A stretch of 64,000 nt of DNA from DASZWJ01 sp963813895 (GTDB lineage Bacteria > Pseudomonadota > Gammaproteobacteria > JAURND01), in NCBI GenBank assembly GCA_963813895.1, contig CAWFAS010000005.1, forward strand, positions 310,001-374,000, read 5' to 3'. Made by a program: the position numbers and the translations under genes. This document shows positions 60,965-64,000 of the stretch, piece by piece; position 1 is the stretch's first letter, and the number at the start of each line of letters is the position of its first letter. Below the pieces are notes generated by a model, which worked only from the letters and a program-made list of their open reading frames with translations, had not been told where the DNA came from and searched no databases.

Positions 60965-62551
60965 CTACCCCTTTCTCAAACGGTTTTCAGAGTCCTCCTC
61001 ATCATTATTCAATAAGTTTTTCTTATCATTCAATTGTATAGTTCGCTTCATAGAACGTCTGTAGTATTTCGCTTCATTTGGATCTTTTAGCACTGCTATA
61101 GCGCCTTCTTTAGTTTTTGCGCCATTTTTATAAAAGCTTACTATTTCCTTATAGCAGTTAATATTCCCTTGTTTAGCGCCTAGACGGAATAATCGTAGCG
61201 CTTCTATTTTGTCTTCTGGAACACCAGTGCCAGACGCATAACAAACTCCTAAATTATTTTGGGCATTTGCATCCCCCTGGTCAGCAGCTAAACGATATAA
61301 TCGTACTGCCTCTTTTGCATCTTTTGGCACCCCGACGCCGTCCTCATAACAAGCTCCTAAATTATTTTGGGCATTTGCATGCCGTTGGTCAGCAGCTAAA
61401 CGATATAATCGTACCGCTTTTTTTACGTCTTTTGACACCCCGATGCCTTCCTCATAACAAACTCCTAAATTATTTTGGGCCTCCGCATCCCCCTGGTTAG
61501 CAGCTAAACAATATAATCGTACTGCTTCTTTTGCATCTTTTGGCGCCCCGACGCCTTCCTCATAACAAACTCCTAAATTATTTTGGGCAGTTGCATGCCG
61601 CTGGTCAGCAGCTAAACGATATAATCGTACCGCTTCTTTTACGTCTTCTGACACCCCGATGCCTTCCTCATAACAAACTCCTAAATTATTTTGGGCAGTT
61701 GCATGCCGCTGGTCAGCAGCTAAACGATATAATCGTACCGCTTCTTTTACGTCTTCTGACATCCCGATGCCTTTCTCATAACAAACTCCTAAATTATTTT
61801 GGGCATTAGCATACCCCTGGTTAGCAGCTAAACGATATAATCGTACCGCTTCTTTTACGTCTTCTGACACCCCGATGCCGTCCTCATAACAAACTCCTAA
61901 TTCATATTGGGCCTCCGCATTCCCCTGGTCAGCAGCTAAACGATATAATCGTACTGCTTCTTTTTCATCTTTTGGGACCCCATTCCCATGCTGATAAAGC
62001 ATTTCTAAATTCCTTTGGGCCTTTGCATACTCCTGGTCAGCAGCTAACTGAAATAATCGTATCGCTTCTATTTGGTCTTTTATCACCCCATGGCCAGACA
62101 CATAACAATCTCCTAAACTACATTGGGCCTTTGCATCCCCCTGGTCAGCAGCTAATTGAAATAATCGTACTGCTTCTTTTTCGTCTTTTGGCACGCCATA
62201 ACCCTGCCTATAACAAACTCCTAAACCCCATTGGGCCGCCGCATACCCCTGGTTAGCAGCTAAATCATATAATCGTATCGCTTCTTTTGCGTCTGCTTTC
62301 ACCCCTTTGCCCTCAAGATAGCAATTTCCTAAATCATATTGGGCCGCCGCATACCCCTGGTCAGCAGCTAAACGATATAAGCTTATCCCTTTTTTTGTGT
62401 CTTTTGGCGTTCCAAAGCCACGAAAATAACAAACTCCTAAATGATATTGGGTCGACATATCGTCCTGCATTGATGAGGCACTCTGGGAATTAACTTGCGG
62501 ATCAGTTAATTTTTTTACAATTCCACTAAAGCTATTTTTTTCTTCAGACAT
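60965..62551 (-). CDS. Sel1-repeat protein (12 repeats)
   Basis: A 528-residue protein without a signal peptide. After a polar N-terminus of about 35 residues come twelve consecutive 36-residue Sel1 (TPR-like) repeats of the form QNNLGVCYEEGIGV...KEAVRLYRLAADQ. Repeats 6 to 11 are nearly identical, a sign of recent internal duplication. A 13th unit is degenerate and the C-terminus is basic and acidic by turns. Sel1 solenoids bind proteins; several Legionella effectors (EnhC, LpnE, LidL) carry them for host contacts. A similar role here is inference. AGAGAGG precedes the ATG. It lies directly upstream of the cassette array on the same strand as the repeat-protein genes. Confidence 0.9.
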   Translation of the reverse strand: MSEEKNSFSGIVKKLTDPQVNSQSASSMQDDMSTQYHLGVCYFRGFGTPKDTKKGISLYRLAADQGYAAAQYDLGNCYLEGKGVKADAKEAIRLYDLAANQGYAAAQWGLGVCYRQGYGVPKDEKEAVRLFQLAADQGDAKAQCSLGDCYVSGHGVIKDQIEAIRLFQLAADQEYAKAQRNLEMLYQHGNGVPKDEKEAVRLYRLAADQGNAEAQYELGVCYEDGIGVSEDVKEAVRLYRLAANQGYANAQNNLGVCYEKGIGMSEDVKEAVRLYRLAADQRHATAQNNLGVCYEEGIGVSEDVKEAVRLYRLAADQRHATAQNNLGVCYEEGVGAPKDAKEAVRLYCLAANQGDAEAQNNLGVCYEEGIGVSKDVKKAVRLYRLAADQRHANAQNNLGACYEDGVGVPKDAKEAVRLYRLAADQGDANAQNNLGVCYASGTGVPEDKIEALRLFRLGAKQGNINCYKEIVSFYKNGAKTKEGAIAVLKDPNEAKYYRRSMKRTIQLNDKKNLLNNDEEDSENRLRKG

Positions 62552-62690
62552 AATACAACCTCTCTAATCTATTATCTAAATCCCCAGAAAAGTCCTCATT
62601 ACCATAATTAAACGCACTTAAATAATGCTTGATTTTTTGTATCCCCAGTTTAAGAGTTAGGGCCCTCGCATAAATAACTCATACATTTTT

Positions 62691-63611
62691 TTAATTTCTG
62701 GGTTTTATAATGTAATTCCACTTTTCCACTAAAAAATCAATAAATGTCCTGATGCGTACTGGAATGATACCAGCTTGACCTAAAAAAACCGCATATAAAT
62801 GCTCTTTTTCTTCCAAATAATATTTCTTTAAAATGGGAACAAGTTGACCTGATGTAATATCATTATTGGCGTGAAAATCTGCTAATTTTGCTAGTCCTAC
62901 TCCATCAATGGCTAATCGACGCATAGCTTCAGCATCGCTCACTTCAATGTTGCCGCAGGGTTTAATGCCGATTTTTTTCCCAGACTTAATAAAAGACCAT
63001 TCTTCTTTCAGGCGAGGAAAATTAAACCGTAATAAATTATGTGTCAGTAAATCACTGGGGACTTTGGGCATCCCCTGTTTTTTAAAATAAGCAGGAGAGC
63101 CAACAACCAGCAGTTGAATTTCTCCCAATTTCCTCGACAGTAGTGAAGAACTCTTTAATGGACCTGCACGAATCGCCACATCAATATTTTCACCCATTAA
63201 ATCGATCACCTTATCAGTTAAAGTAATATCCAAATTAATTTGGGGATACAGCCTTAAAAATTCAGGAATGAGCGGCAGAAGAAAGAAATAACCCACAGCA
63301 ATATTTGCAGTTATTTTTAAACGGCCAGAGGGTATTTGCGTTGCAGAAACAGATTGCTCAGCTTCTGCCAATGTTGACAATATGCGCACACATTGTTGGT
63401 AAAAAGCCTGACCTTCTTCCGTCATTTGAAACCCACGGGTTGAACGTTTAATCAATCTTACATTCAGTCTCGCCTCAAGCCGTGCAATAAGCTTACTGAT
63501 TGCTGAGGGTGACTTTCTAGTCTGTCGCGCAGCTGCAGAAAATCCCCCCAATTCAACAACCTTGATGAAGGTTTCCATTTCGCCGAGGCGGTTTATTTCC
63601 TGGTTTTTCAT
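62691..63611 (-). CDS. LysR family transcriptional regulator
   Basis: A 306-residue regulator of the AaeR/DmlR-like group. The N-terminus GEMETFIKVVELGGFSAAAR then KSPSAISKLIARLEARLNVRLI is the winged helix. The ligand-binding domain has LKITANIAVGYFFLLPLIPEF, IDVAIRAGPLKSSSLLSRKL and a final FIDFLVEKW. Its regulated neighbour is not in view: the divergent side is occupied by repeat R3 and the window ends. The Sel1 gene lies downstream on the same strand. Confidence 0.92.
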   Translation of the reverse strand: MKNQEINRLGEMETFIKVVELGGFSAAARQTRKSPSAISKLIARLEARLNVRLIKRSTRGFQMTEEGQAFYQQCVRILSTLAEAEQSVSATQIPSGRLKITANIAVGYFFLLPLIPEFLRLYPQINLDITLTDKVIDLMGENIDVAIRAGPLKSSSLLSRKLGEIQLLVVGSPAYFKKQGMPKVPSDLLTHNLLRFNFPRLKEEWSFIKSGKKIGIKPCGNIEVSDAEAMRRLAIDGVGLAKLADFHANNDITSGQLVPILKKYYLEEKEHLYAVFLGQAGIIPVRIRTFIDFLVEKWNYIIKPRN

Positions 63612-63671
63612 ATGAATTTAATTCATAAGTGAGTAGATATGATGAGTATAGTTCAAATAGGTAAAAACATC

Positions 63672-64000
63672 TATACTCGATACACTTAGGATTTCGGTGT
63701 TAGAATAGTCCAGCTTGTGCTGAGATTTATGAAGTACATCCTGTACTTCACCCTTCGGGCCGCTGTCGCGTTCAAATTTGTTCCTACAAATTTGTGTTCA
63801 ATCTGATTGAGTAAAAACGTGATTAAAGAAAGCCGATACCTAAGCTGAATCCCGTGGGACAGGAATAGTCGACTTGTCGTCCCGGCAGGAAGCCGGGATC
63901 CAGTTCACAGGATGTGAAAGTTTCGCTTCCTGCGCCCTGGATCCCGGCTTCCTGCCGGGACGACTATATCGGTTATTCTTATTTCGAGTTTTTGCGATTG
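63672..64000. repeat. R3 with palindrome X, opposite orientation, cut by window end
   Basis: TATACTCGATACACTTAGGA, then the R3 interior in reverse order, with X at about 63870-63970. It runs to the last base of the window. Same family as 32706-33034. Confidence 0.85.

Noticed and set aside
61267..62493. Series of plus-strand open frames rich in Leu, Pro and His
   Set aside because: They are antisense shadows of the Sel1 repeats and repeat with the same 108-base period.

Overview
The window comes from an AT-rich gammaproteobacterial chromosome. Its gene content (Kup, DeaD, KamA with LysP, WrbA), many Sel1 repeats, proteins with eukaryote-like features and many small palindromic repeats suggest a host-associated member of the Legionellales (Legionella, Coxiella or Rickettsiella side). 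That placement is inference. No rRNA, tRNA or CRISPR array was recognised.

Region 1 (1-13.5 kb) is mostly metabolic. It holds the end of a glycogen debranching enzyme, a YaiI-family protein, the potassium transporter Kup, a DeaD-type RNA helicase and a proline iminopeptidase. It also has an intact IS66 element with an 8-bp target duplication placed at the stop codon of a VOC-family gene, and a KamA plus LysP-like pair that points to lysine use.

Region 2 (13.5-26.9 kb) is decaying and accessory. It has a 926-residue membrane protein ending in a CaaX box, unknown proteins including one with a Cys/His motif, and an alcohol dehydrogenase. A deletion here fused a second dehydrogenase out of frame to a Pat-type acyl-CoA synthetase. 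There are IS1380-type, methyltransferase and MFS remnants, and an AAA/DUF4143 ATPase behind three 22-bp-phased repeats.

Region 3 (26.9-40.7 kb) holds a LysR regulator divergent from a 14-TM efflux pump, WrbA, a copper amine oxidase, a pair of exported M16 peptidases, a thiamine-diphosphate enzyme and an NlpC/P60-like candidate effector.

Region 4 (40.9-62.6 kb) is the most unusual. A 2464-residue protein has a possible LRR segment, tandem AAA-like modules (one with intact Walker motifs) and a C-terminal CaaX box. An operon of HTH protein, AbiEii-type nucleotidyltransferase and metallophosphoesterase is broken by a palindromic element. From it a cassette of about 3.4 kb is present three times in tandem. 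Each cassette carries a nucleotidyltransferase copy, a truncated phosphoesterase, a hairpin and, on the minus strand, a 573-586-residue basic protein. That protein has nuclear-localisation-like clusters and four to five 33-residue repeats matching the TAL-effector/BAT repeat pattern, with Gly-Gly at positions 14-15 and variable residues at 12-13. A protein of twelve Sel1 repeats and a LysR regulator follow.

Several families of small palindromic, MITE-like elements pepper the window. They sit mostly right behind stop codons, are often nested, and in places supply coding ends to broken genes.
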